DNA of 64,000 bases from Thinopyrum elongatum (Eukaryota > Streptophyta > Magnoliopsida > Poales > Poaceae), in the NCBI GenBank assembly GCA_011799875.1, contig CM022297.1, positions 361,216,921-361,280,920 on the forward strand, in the 5' to 3' direction. Positions 55,010 to 64,000 of the stretch are shown here, piece by piece. The notes under the pieces were generated by a model. The model worked only from the letters and a program-made list of their open reading frames with translations. It was not told the origin of the DNA and searched no databases. Positions within the stretch are counted from its first letter, which is position 1. Each line of letters starts with the position of its first letter. The translations under genes and the position numbers were made by a program.

Positions 55010-56761
55010 TGAAGGAAATATGCCCTAGAGGCAATAATAAAGTTGTTATTTATATTTCCTTATATCATGATAAATGTTTATTATTCATGCTAGAATTGTA
55101 TTAACCGGAAACTTGATACATGTGTGAATACATAGACAAAACACCGAGTCCCTAGTAAGCCTATACTAGACTAGCTCGTTAATCAAAGATGGTTAAGTTT
55201 CCTAACCATAGACATGTGTTGTCATTTGATGAACGGGATCACATCATTAGGAGAATGATGTGATGGACAAGACCCATCTGTTAGCTTAGCATAATGATCG
55301 TTGAGTTTTATTGCTATTGCTTTCTTCATGACTTATACATATTCCTCTGACTATGAGATTATGCAACTCCCGAATACCGGAGGAACACCTTGTGTGCTAT
55401 CAAACGTCACAACGTAACTGGGTGATTATAAAGATGCTCTATAGGTGTCTCCGAAGGTGTTTGTTGGGTTGGCATAGATCAAGATTAGGATTTGTCACTC
55501 CGTGTATCGGAGAGGTATCTCTAGGCCCTCTCGGTAATGCACATCACTATAAGCCTTGCAAGCAATGTAACTAATGAGTTAGTTACGGGATGATGCATTA
55601 CGGAACGAGTAAAGAGACTTGCCGGTAACGAGATTGAACTAGGTATGATGATACCGACGATCGAATCTCGGGCAAGTAACATACCGATGACAAAGGGAAT
55701 GACATATGTTGTTATGCGGTTTGACCGATAAAGATCTTCGTAGAATATGTAGGAGCCAATATGAGCATCCAGGTTCTGCTATTGGTTATTGACCGGAGAT
55801 GTGTCTCGGTCATGTCTACATAGTTCTCGAACCTGTAGGGTCCGCACGCTTAACGTTCGATGACGATTTGTATTATGAGTTATGTGTTTTGGTGACCGAA
55901 GTTTGTTCGGAGTCCCGGATGAGATCACGGACATGACGAGGAGTCTCGAAATGGTCAAGAGGTAAAGATTGATATATTGTAAGGTAGTATTCGGACACCG
56001 GAAGGGTTCCAGAGTGTATCGGGTACATACCGGAGTACCGGAGGGGTTACCGGAACCCCCCGGTGGAAGATATGGGCCATATGGGCCATAGGAGGGAGGC
56101 TAACCAGCCCACAAGGGGCTGGTGCGCCCCCCACAAGGGAGGAGGCTGAATTGGATTAGGGAAGGGGGTGGCGCCCCCCTTTCCTTCTCCCTCTCCCTCT
56201 CCTTCCCTCTTTCCACCTCCGGAGAAAGGAAAAGTGGGGGGGGGGGCGAATCCTACTAGGAGTGGAGTCCTAGTAGGACTCCCCCCCTTGGCGCGCCCCC
56301 TTTGGTGGCCGGCCTCCTCCTCCCCTCCTTTATATACGGGGGCAGGGGGGCACCCTAGAGCACATCAGATATTCTCTTAGCCGTGTACGGTGCCCCCCAC
56401 CACAGTTTACTCCTCCGGTCATAGTGTCGTAGTGCTTAGGCGAAGCCCTGCGTGGATCACATCACCAACACCGTCGCCATGCCGTCGTGCTGACGGAACT
56501 CTCCCTCCACCTTCTGCTGGATCAAGAGATCGAGGGACGTCATCGAGCTGAACATGTGCTGAACTCGGAGGTGTCGTACGTTCAGTGCTTGATCGGTTGG
56601 ATCGCGAAGACGTTCGACTACATCAACCACGTTAAGCTAACGCTTCCGCTTTCGATCTACGAGGGTATGTGGACACACTCTCCCCCTCTCGTTGCTATGC
56701 ATCTCCTAGATAGATCTTGCGTGAGCGTAGGAAATTGTTTGAAATTGCACGTTCCCCAACA
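55010..56761 (+). repeat. 3' LTR of the outer copia element
   Basis: 1752 bp, starts TGAAGGAAATATGCCC, ends TTCCCCAACA; followed by CTACG. Differences from the 5' LTR include an extra ATATGGGCC copy near 56078. Confidence 0.94.
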
Positions 56762-57331
56762 CTACGGGTCCATGGTGATTAGCTAGATGGCTTCTTCTCT
56801 CTTCAATCTTCAGTACAATGTTCTCCTCGGAGTTCTATCCGATGTAATCTTCTTTTGCGGTGTGTTTGTTGGGATCCGATGAATTACGGGTTTATGATTG
56901 GATTATTCATTGAAAGTAATTGAGTCTTTTCTGAACTTTATTATGTATGACTGTTATAGCGGTTGATTGGTGGAGTAATAGTAATAGATGCAGGCAGGAG
57001 TCAGTCTACTTGTCACAGACGTGATGCCTATATACATGATCATGCCATGAATAACGTCATAACTATGCGCTTTTGTATCAATTGCCCAACAATAATTTGT
57101 CTACACACCGTATGCTATTTTTATGAGAGAGAAGCCTCTAGTGAAAATTATGGCCTCTTGGTCAACTTTAATCATATTACAAAACCAAAAGTACCTTGCT
57201 GCAATTTTATTACTTTTATTTCACTTTGCAATTTATCCATCTACTTCTACCAGATTTAATCCTTGCAATTTACGAGTACAAGGGGTTTGACAACCCTCTT
57301 GCCTGTGTTGGATGCAAGTATTTGCTCTTAT
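56762..57331 (+). repeat. Gypsy-type LTR, right part
   Basis: It resumes at the duplicated CTACG with GGTCCATGGTGATTAGCTAG and follows the same LTR family as 3210-4060 up to GCAAGTATTTGCTCTTAT. It stops there because a CACTA-type end begins at 57332. The remaining LTR end should lie beyond the window if that transposon is intact. Confidence 0.88.
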
Positions 57332-57349
57332 CACTAGTGCAGTGAGGTG

Positions 57350-57880
57350 CTATACAAACGGTTTTTAACCCCTTTCTGCGACGGCGTTCTGAACCGTCGC
57401 CTAGTGAGTGACTGCGATAGGGGGCGTCCTTCCCACACGACCCAGAAACCGTCGGGGATAGGGAGCCATGATGCATACAGTTGTCCCTAAAAAACTCTTT
57501 TTGATATCTCAAATATCCCAAAGGCTTCATCCTTGCTACTCGTTTGTGCTCGCATTGCCATCGCAGTCGGAGTTCTGTGGTTTTACCTAAAACTAGGCAC
57601 ATTCCAGGCACGGGATTTTTCCAGGCGTAGTCCAGGCACGTACCAAACTAGCTCTACGTTTACGATGCCTGGCACATCACAAACAGTTCATCATTGTAAA
57701 CCGTGTACGATAGGGCGACAATCACACACATTTAGTTTTCCCGCACCGTTTGTGATATTGTCTGACATCACACACGGTTTGCAAACGGCAACTATGTGCA
57801 TAGTTACACACGTTTCCTCTCCGTGAACCGTGTCAGATTATGATGTATATCACACATGTTGTGCTTTATAGACCGTGTGC
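57350..57880. repeat. ACGGTT/ACCGTG subterminal motif cluster
   Basis: Examples are CAAACGGTTTTTAACCCC (57357), AAACCGTGTACG (about 57699), CACCGTTTGTG, CACACGGTTTGCAAACGG, GAACCGTGTCAG and GACCGTGTGCG. They lie in both orientations within about 530 bases of the CACTAGTG end. 57881-58091 holds nothing recognised. Confidence 0.6.
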
Positions 57881-58091
57881 GTCGTAATGACCTGCAGAGC
57901 GCAATTTCACCCTAATTTAATTGCTGCTATTTAAAATTGTACCTGATTTGAATTTGAAAGTAGGCTATAGCTTCATTCATATCCATCAGGTTCAAACAAC
58001 CAATGCATTATTCGATTCACATGTACATATGTTCAAGAATTACATAAGAACCAAATAAAGAATGATGAACCACAGTTGTACACTTGTACTA

Positions 58092-58536
58092 TTACAGATG
58101 GTAAAGAAAGAGGCGAGAGACATTCTGGTTCCTGAACAAGGTGAAGCAGAATGACCCTATTGTGCTCTCCTCGATGCAGAAGGCACGTACGACTCTAGTC
58201 CAACCCCTTGTGATGGTCGGCCGCCAATCATGTAGTTTGAGAGGTAATCTTGAGTAACCTGCTTCAGGATCCACTGCAAAGGAAAAAGATTCAGACATTG
58301 TCATCTAACACAACTCATTACGGTCAGTAAAAAGAAGGCTACAGAGTTCTTACTTACCATCCTGCAGATCACTGTTGTCTTGCATAAAGTGTAAACAAAT
58401 AGTTTGATTGACATCTTTTGACCCATTTTAATAACAATCTTTATCAGTTTCCTCACTTGATGCTGGTTCATGAATATCTCATTGCCCCATACGCAGAAAG
58501 GGTCGAAGTGTGGATCTTTGGCAATGACATATGTAC
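58092..58536 (-). pseudogene. Spliced gene remnant of a transposon-associated family (possibly B3-like)
   Basis: Exon A (58536-58358) follows the acceptor ACTTTTAG and encodes GTYVIAKDPHFDPFCVWGNE, then LIKIVIKMGQ and LFVYTLCKTTVICRM, ending at the donor GTAAGTA. Exon B (58273-58092) follows TTTGCAG and continues WILKQVTQDYLSNYMIGGRP. Near 58215 the frame shifts; the other frame carries on GWTRVVRAFCIEESTIGSFC and ends RLFLYHL with a stop. The GWxRxVRxxxIxE pattern resembles the B3 DNA-binding fold, and I remember similar multi-copy wheat proteins, but neither is verified. The first exons are not located. The frameshift makes this copy a pseudogene unless it is differently spliced. Confidence 0.55.
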
Positions 58537-58597
58537 CTAAAAGTACCAAGTTAATATTAGAACCTAAACAACAATTGCAAAATGATGTAGTACAACA

Positions 58598-58640
58598 CTC
58601 CCTCCATCCCATTATATAAGATCTTATTACATGTATATCT
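58598..58640 (+). mobile_element. One-ended Stowaway MITE fragment
   Basis: ACTCCCTCCATCCCATTATA is a typical Stowaway left end; no inverted partner occurs downstream. Confidence 0.5.
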
Positions 58641-59394
58641 AGACATCATCAGAACATTAAGGTAACACTCTTCCTTGTTGCTATGTAGCCTGGGATTGCA
58701 TATTTAGTCATTCAGTACAATGCATGTTGCTATGTGGTCTCACATATATTAGATATGGCCCTAGTAAACCTACCGATAAATGGGTTACATATATATTCAG
58801 TGAAATGTCCGATTCGATGATTAATCCCTTATCAGCCCCTGGGCTATATGGTACCAGCTACTGATATCTTGAATAGTGAGTATATATAAGCAATGCGATG
58901 AAACTAACCTCGATGGTAAACAACAGATGTTCTCGATATTGTCCTGTATGAGTACATATAAAGGCATGTTAAGCACAACAGGCTAAACATCAACCAAATA
59001 TATCCATGGTAGACAACATAATCTACAAATGATAGCTTCAGTGTGAAGGTTTAAGCACGCTAGTTAAGCAAAATAACAACTGAAAAGGTGTGTTAACTGC
59101 AACAGGCATAACATTTAAAAACAAGCAAATATAGTCATTCAAACTGGTATTGTGCAGGTCTAAAGTACACTAGTTATTGTTAAAAAAACGAAAAGGCATG
59201 TTGACTGTAACATCCTTAACAGCAACCAAATATTGTAATTCATAGTGGTATTGTTGAAACTGTTATTGATGAAATTGAACTGCACTGCAAATAGTTGCAC
59301 ATATAGAGCATCACATTGTGAAGAACTGAAATAAACAAGGCATAAGGCCATCTCTAGTAGATCCTTTAAAAGTTAACGGACTAAAACCCTTAGT

Positions 59395-59430
<36 letters not shown>

Positions 59431-59594
59431 TCCAGCAATTTTTGGCCATTTCTAGTCGATCCTCTAAACTTAACGTTGTAAACTCAATTTGATCAAGTTC
59501 AAAGCAGGTTCAACCGAAAGTAGCATGTATTCAAACATAAACATAGATAGTTTTGCATAACCGAACATAAAACATAAATTTAAACTAAGCTAAA
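58641..59594. other. AT-rich spacer with microsatellite
   Basis: No gene. An (AT)n tract lies at 59397-59430, flanked by two similar segments (GGCCATCTCTAGTAGATCCT at 59347 and GGCCATTTCTAGTCGATCCT at about 59444), which look like a duplicated transposon end. Confidence 0.6.
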
Positions 59595-60188
59595 CTACTT
59601 TCGGTCAAAGTGGAGGTCGAGCCAATCCTTCCTCGTCAGGTACGGTGTGCCGCGAGCCGGGTCCGGGCCGGTGCCCTCGTCGGGGTCGTTGGGGAAAACA
59701 CTCCTCCACTCGTCGACGTTGATCTCCTCGTCCTCGCCGCCCACCTCAATGCCCTCCGCGCCGCCGTCCTCGCCGCCTTCGACCTCATCATCGAAGGAGA
59801 GCACGATAACCTCACCGCCCTCCGCGCCAGCAAAGATCACCCACTCCGCCTCCACAAGCTTCGGGTGCTGCCAGCGGAGCTCTTGCATGTAGGCCTCGTC
59901 GGCGGCCTCGGCCTCGAGGCGCTCCCACGCCTCGCGGTCCTCCCGCGCCATAGCCGAGCTCACCACCCCTGGCTCCGGCGGAACGAGGTCGACCGGACAT
60001 GTGCCGAAGGGGAAATTGAGCCTAGCCACCACGCCGTGGTAGCGGACCGGCCAGCGGTCGTACTCCATGGCCGCGAGCTCGGTCGTGTGGTAGCTACCGA
60101 GCCATCGGTGGGTGTGGGTCTCCCAATCCGTAATCTCGGTGACTCACATCCCCCAACACCACTGCCGAACCCCAAGGTAGGACCTCAT
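59595..60188 (-). pseudogene. AP2/ERF-domain gene with one premature stop (transposon cargo)
   Basis: The minus strand from ATG at 60188 reads MRSYLGVRQWCWGM, then TGA at 60144-60146, then continues in the same frame with VTEITDWETHTHRWLGSYHT, TELAAMEYDRWPVRYHG and ARLNFPFG. This is a full AP2 fold: YxGVRxxxWGxW, WLGxxxTxExAAxxYDxW, ARLNFP. The stop stands where AP2 domains have Trp (TGG to TGA). A tail follows with EAADEAYMQELRWQHPKLVE and an acidic region (FDDEVEGGEDG) to the natural stop at 59595. AP2/ERF proteins bind DNA as transcription factors. Related AP2-like genes are scattered in many copies in wheat repeats as I recall. The antisense frame on the + strand (59610-60236) is a shadow. 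Confidence 0.8.
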
Positions 60189-60550
60189 CGGTGGCCGGGC
60201 CCGAGGGAGGACGGGGAAGTCCTCAAACCGGCGTAGGGGTGCGACGGCGGGCGGATCGGGCGACCGGCAACAGCGGATCAATAAAGAGCCCACGGAGGAC
60301 GACAGGGACACCTCGGCGGCCACCTCACCGCGTTGGGCAAAGAGGCCGTGATAAACCTCTTTTTGGCCATTGGCTCCTTGAGCTCCCTGGCACACAGGCA
60401 GAGGTTGAGGATGGAGGCGGCAGCGGCGGCGACCTACCAATGGTTTCGAGCGAGGGAGGGGTGGTGTGTGTCTGTGTGAGCGGAGGTTTTGGGGAGTGTG
60501 TGGTGTGTGTGGAGGGGGGGCAAGGTGGTGTTTGAGGAAATACCACGGCA

Positions 60551-60870
60551 ACTGAAAATTTTACTAGGAGGGAGTAAAATGCCGGGCTACTGAAAATTTG
60601 GATCAAGGGCGAGCAGATATTTTTGAGATTGCGAGGGATGCAGAGGTGGGAGTAAAATGCCGGGGCAACTGAAAATTTGAATCAAGGGTGAGCAGATATT
60701 TTTTAGATTGCGAGGGATGCAGAGGCGGGAGTAACAAGGCGGGGCTACTGAAAATTTGAATCAAGGGCGAGCAGATATTTTTGAGATTGCGAGGGATGCA
60801 GAGGCGGGAGTAAAATGCCGGGGCTACTGAAAATTTGAATCAAGGGATTGAAGCAGAGCGGGAGTAACAG
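60551..60870 (-). repeat. 79-bp tandem repeat upstream of the AP2-like gene
   Basis: TGAAAATTTG recurs at 60591, 60670, 60749 and 60828, exactly 79 bases apart. Each unit also has GAGCAGATATTTTT, GATTGCGAGGGATGCAGAGG and GGGAGTAA. A partial unit precedes (60553) and a truncated one follows (to about 60870). The array lies at the promoter side of the minus-strand gene. Confidence 0.92.
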
Positions 60871-61149
60871 ACATCACGCACGGTCCGCACATACTAATCG
60901 TGTGCTATCAGATACTAAAACCTTCCAGGCGGTAGATATTTTCAAGATTATGAGGCAGTAGATATTTTCAAGACCGGGAGGCAAGCCTCGTGGAGCCCAA
61001 TCTATTGTGCTGATGTGAGTGACTGCAGGGCACAGGCGTGGCACACGGGTAGTCTGACCGAACCGTGTCTGTTGCGTACCCAATCACAGACGGTTTCTAC
61101 ATCCAACTCGTGTGTTGTTTATAAATTTGGTAAAAAGAATAACGCGGGA

Positions 61150-64000
61150 GAGGGTCAGAACACGAACACACTTGCATGTGGACCAAATATATGTATGAAA
61201 AGGGTGGTTTGATGTTCGAATACCCAATGCACAACTTTGATGTGGCACCTGTCACACAAAAGCACAGTATTGCTAGTTAGCCACCCCCTACGAACCCCAC
61301 TTCGTGTCGGCGGTAAGGGAATCCTAGCTATGAATGCATGCCCCCAAATAGCTAGGTCTGAAATCTCACCCTACCGTAACACAAAACCTATAGGAGTCCA
61401 TCATATATATATATATGGTCAAACTTCCCCTTTCGCTTCCCGACAAAGGTGGACCGTGTGCCGACCCACAAATGTGTGCTTGTGGCGCGAGATGGGTGAG
61501 ACCACATACAAACCACATGCGGGTGGCCCTACTATATGTATGAAAAGGGTGTGGTGTGATATTTAACTACCATTCACAACTTTGATGTGGCACGTGTGCC
61601 TCGCAAATTAACCGGACTTCCCCGACCCCACTGAGGTTGCAGGTAGTGCGAAGTAGCCCCCCCCCCACACACACATCGGGGGGAGCGCATCTCACCAAGA
61701 TGTACTGTAACACGGACCAAGCAGAATCCAACTTGGTCGTACAACCTCTCCCGTTCGTTGTTGGCCCAAAGTGATGGACGTCCACACAGCCCCGCAAAAT
61801 GGGCTAGCTTGTCGCCGATAACCTCGCGAGGGAGTACTGTATGAAGACAAACCCACTCTATGCATGTGGCCCAAGTATGTATATGGAAATGGTGTGTGCG
61901 GTGGTTGAATACCCAATGCGCAAATTTGATGTGGCACCATGCTTTGGAACCATAAAATCCCCACACCGAGCGAGGGTTCATGACGCGTAGCATGCGCTCA
62001 AACTTAATTAGGCTTGGAATGGTCAACCTACTATACGGTAACTCGAAGCAAAGAAGAAGAATCCACCCTGGTAACCTTTCTCTTTGTTGGTCAAAATGAT
62101 GGACATCCACGCGGGCCCACGAATATATATAGGCTTGCCACCCACAACAAAGCGAGTGAGAGTGTGTCCAAAGACAACCATTGCATGCGTGTGTCCCAAA
62201 CATATTCATGGAGGTGTGTGATGCATGCATATGTGTTGAATACCCCACCCAATGCACAACCTTGATGTGGTGCATGCGTTGAAAATCGCAGAGGTCCCCA
62301 CACAGAGCAAGAGGTCGTTCATGACATGTCGTGTGCTCGCCCCCCCCCCCTCGATCCAGCGGGATGGATTCATGTGTACACATGCGCTATTATATATATG
62401 TAATCTCACATCATGATCTATATCATGAGACAAACAAAAAATTAATCCCCTCCTAAGTCAAATTTGTTAACCTCTCTCGCTGTCGGTGAAAGTGATGGAC
62501 CAAGCGGGCGGACAGATGGAAGCATCGCCGATAACCGCATGAGTGAGTGCCATATATAGGACAACAACCATCGCGCTTGCACGTGTGCCAGAACATATAT
62601 ATGGAGAGGTGTGTGGTTGTGATGTTTTGAATACCTAATGCACAACTTTGATGTGGCATTTGCCTCAAAAACCGCAAAGTCCCCACACAGAGTGAGGTTC
62701 ATGTGACACCTAGTATATATATATATGCTGGTCACCCCCCCTTCGACACATACTATACACCTAGTAACACAGCCCTAAAAGAATTAATCCTCCTTGTTCA
62801 TCAAACGTACCTCTCTCTCGCTGGGTCAAAGTGATGGACGACGAACTCGCGGGCCCAACACAGATGCGAAGCGTACGTCGCACGCGAGTGATCATCCTAT
62901 ATAGGACTACGTACCACCGTCTGCATGTGGCCCAAAGAGGTGTTTGTGTGATGTTTGAATACGCAATGCACAACTTTGATGTGGCACCACATATATAGGA
63001 AACCAAAAAGTCCCCACAGAGAGCGCGAGGTTCATGATGCGTGGTATGTGCTATATGTACGCCCCCATTCGACGCGTGGTATATATGTACTTCTACTGTA
63101 TAGCACAAACCAAAAAAGAATCATTCCTTAATGGTCAAATTAACCTCTCTCTCTCGTTGGGTTAAAGTGATGGAGGACAACCTCGCATGCCCACGGATGG
63201 AAGCGCCACATGCGAGTGAGTTCCTATAGGGCAACCACCGCCTGCATGGTATTGCGTGATGTTTGAATACCAATATAATGTACAACTTTGATGTGGCACC
63301 TGCCTCGGGAACCGGAAAGTCCCCACATGGAGCGAGGTTATGACACACATATACTCCCTCCGTTCCTTTATGTAAGGTGTATTATTTTCGGCATGGTGAC
63401 CAAGGCACATAATAATAGACATGTTACAACGAAATTACCCTTAGCAAATTTCTTTGTTAGTGGCAAGTAAATCAGTTAGTCTAGGAAAGTAAGAGATACA
63501 TGCAATCGATAGAGAGATACTTTCCTTGTTTTGCTACAAGGAGAGATACAGACAATCAGGAGAGAGATACTTTTCCTTTTTCTGGAGGGCTAATAAGGGA
63601 ATTATGATGAATTAGAAGAAATGCACCTTACATTCTGGAATTTTATCAAAAAACAAATACACCTTATATAAAGGAACGGAGGGAGTATATAGAGTATTCA
63701 TGTTGCCCCCTCTTTGACATGTACATACTCCTACCGTGCATATACGTAGCACAAACCAAAAAAGAACCATCCTTGTTGGTCAAATTAACCTCTCTCTCGT
63801 TGTACGTTCAACTGGTCGACGATGACCTCGTGGGTCCACAGAGAGAGTCACATGCGAGTGAGTGTCATAGGACAAAACCACCGCATGCATGTGCCCGTGT
63901 GTTATGTGATGTTTGAATATCCAATGCACAACTTTGACATGGCACATGCTTCGCAAACCGGAAACGCACTACACCACGATGCGTAGCCCCCTCGAACTTT
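61150..64000 (+). repeat. ~340-bp tandem array, eight units, open at the window end
   Basis: A core reading CACAACTTTGATGTGGCA recurs with its A at about 61231, 61576, 61919, 62256, 62642, 62970, 63282 and 63928. Spacings are 345, 343, 337, 386, 328, 312 and, after subtracting a 334-bp MITE insertion, 312. Every unit also contains GTCAAATTAACCTCTCTC-type text, AAAGTGATGGAC, a GCGAGTGAGT block and GCATGTGGCCCAAA. Units have diverged by substitutions and indels. No gene lies in it; the long minus frame at 61574-62383 simply runs through more than two units. Confidence 0.93.
63354..63685. mobile_element. Stowaway MITE inserted in one array unit
   Basis: Left end CTCCCTCCGTTCCTTTATGT, right end inverted CTCCCTCCGTTCCTTTATAT, TA on both sides (63352-63353, 63686-63687); 332 bp. 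It contains two similar AGAGAGATACTTT(T)CCTT segments. Its insertion explains the one doubled spacing in the tandem array. Confidence 0.93.

Larger units (their letters stand above)
38385..56761 (+). mobile_element. Angela/BARE-like copia element, complete but carrying another element
   Basis: Two LTRs (38385-40126, 55010-56761) with TG...CA ends, flanked by CTACG on both sides (38380-38384, 56762-56766). Internal sequence holds copia-order genes (gag, integrase, RT, RNase H), all broken. At 45116 it is interrupted by a second copia element of 9778 bp flanked by TGTTG. Without that insertion and its duplicated target the element is about 8.6 kb, normal for this group. The LTR start GGAAATATGCCCTAGAGG matches the wheat Angela/WIS and barley BARE families as I remember them. 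Confidence 0.93.
57332..64000. mobile_element. Probable CACTA transposon with gene cargo (continues past the window)
   Basis: It starts CACTAGTGCAGTGAGGTGC inside the gypsy LTR; TAT precedes it as a possible 3-bp target copy. ACGGTT and ACCGTGT motifs cluster at 57350-57880 and again at 60870-61100, as subterminal repeats would. Between them lie two minus-strand genes of host-domain type and a tandem repeat. No matching right end (reverse CACTAGTG) was found before 64000, and the LTR does not resume, which fits an element extending past the window. No transposase is visible, so the class call rests on the ends only. Confidence 0.5.

Noticed and set aside
59610..60236. 208-codon + strand frame
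   Set aside because: It is the antisense of the AP2-like gene, whose minus frame has a clear domain.
61574..62383. 269-codon open frame on the minus strand
   Set aside because: It runs through more than two units of the ~340-bp tandem array and its protein repeats accordingly; no domain, and not conserved in the other units.
60551..64000. CRISPR-like array
   Set aside because: Repeat units are 79 bp or ~340 bp without short unique spacers, and this is a plant nuclear sequence.
61150..64000. Assignment of the array to the Afa (pAs1) satellite
   Set aside because: Only the period is similar; no sequence similarity that I could recall, so the array is left unnamed.
1..64000. tRNA, rRNA or organelle-derived DNA
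   Set aside because: No cloverleaf-like block, rRNA core sequence or chloroplast/mitochondrial gene was noticed on reading both strands; a covariance-model scan was not possible.

Overview
This window is eukaryotic plant DNA and looks like a Triticeae chromosome (wheat, goat-grass or a close relative). It is almost entirely repeats stacked inside one another: LTR retrotransposons whose ends (for example TGATACGTCTCCAAC and GGAAATATGCCCTAGAGG) match families I remember as abundant in wheat, Stowaway MITEs with CTCCCTCCGTTCC ends, and CACTA transposons. No bacterial genes, rRNA, tRNA or CRISPR were seen. Species and family names come from memory and were not checked by search.

Layout. 1-1343: end of a CACTA transposon with subterminal repeats. 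1344-1557: LTR scraps. 1558-2653 and 9246-9652: two halves of one decayed LINE (minus strand), split by a complete 6.6 kb non-autonomous gypsy-type element (2654-9240, target duplication GTCAT). 9650-27022: the least repetitive part. It holds MITEs, small foldbacks, three tiny poly-T insertions with direct repeats, tandem repeats and isolated exon-like pieces, including the last two exons of a chaperonin-60-like gene and two exons of a TBC (Rab-GAP) domain gene, all on the minus strand. 27023-33023: a 6.0 kb chromovirus of Reina type, with gag-pol in one frame broken by stop codons and two frameshifts, inserted in a GC-rich first-exon-like stretch. 33556-33774: a Stowaway MITE. 34066-36892: an internally deleted gypsy element.

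37856-57331 is a three-level nest. A gypsy LTR is split at CTACG by an Angela/BARE-like copia element (38385-56761), which is itself split at TGTTG by a second copia element on the opposite strand (45116-54893). Removing the inner element leaves an outer copia of about 8.6 kb. The inner element has nearly identical LTRs but a dead coding region. 57332 to the window end: a probable second CACTA element carrying an AP2-domain gene with one premature stop, a spliced second gene remnant, a 79-bp tandem repeat, and an eight-unit tandem array of about 340-bp period that runs off the end of the window.

No intact host gene can be supported. All recognisable coding sequence is transposon coding sequence, decayed transposon coding sequence, or host exons that are fragmentary or carried by transposons.
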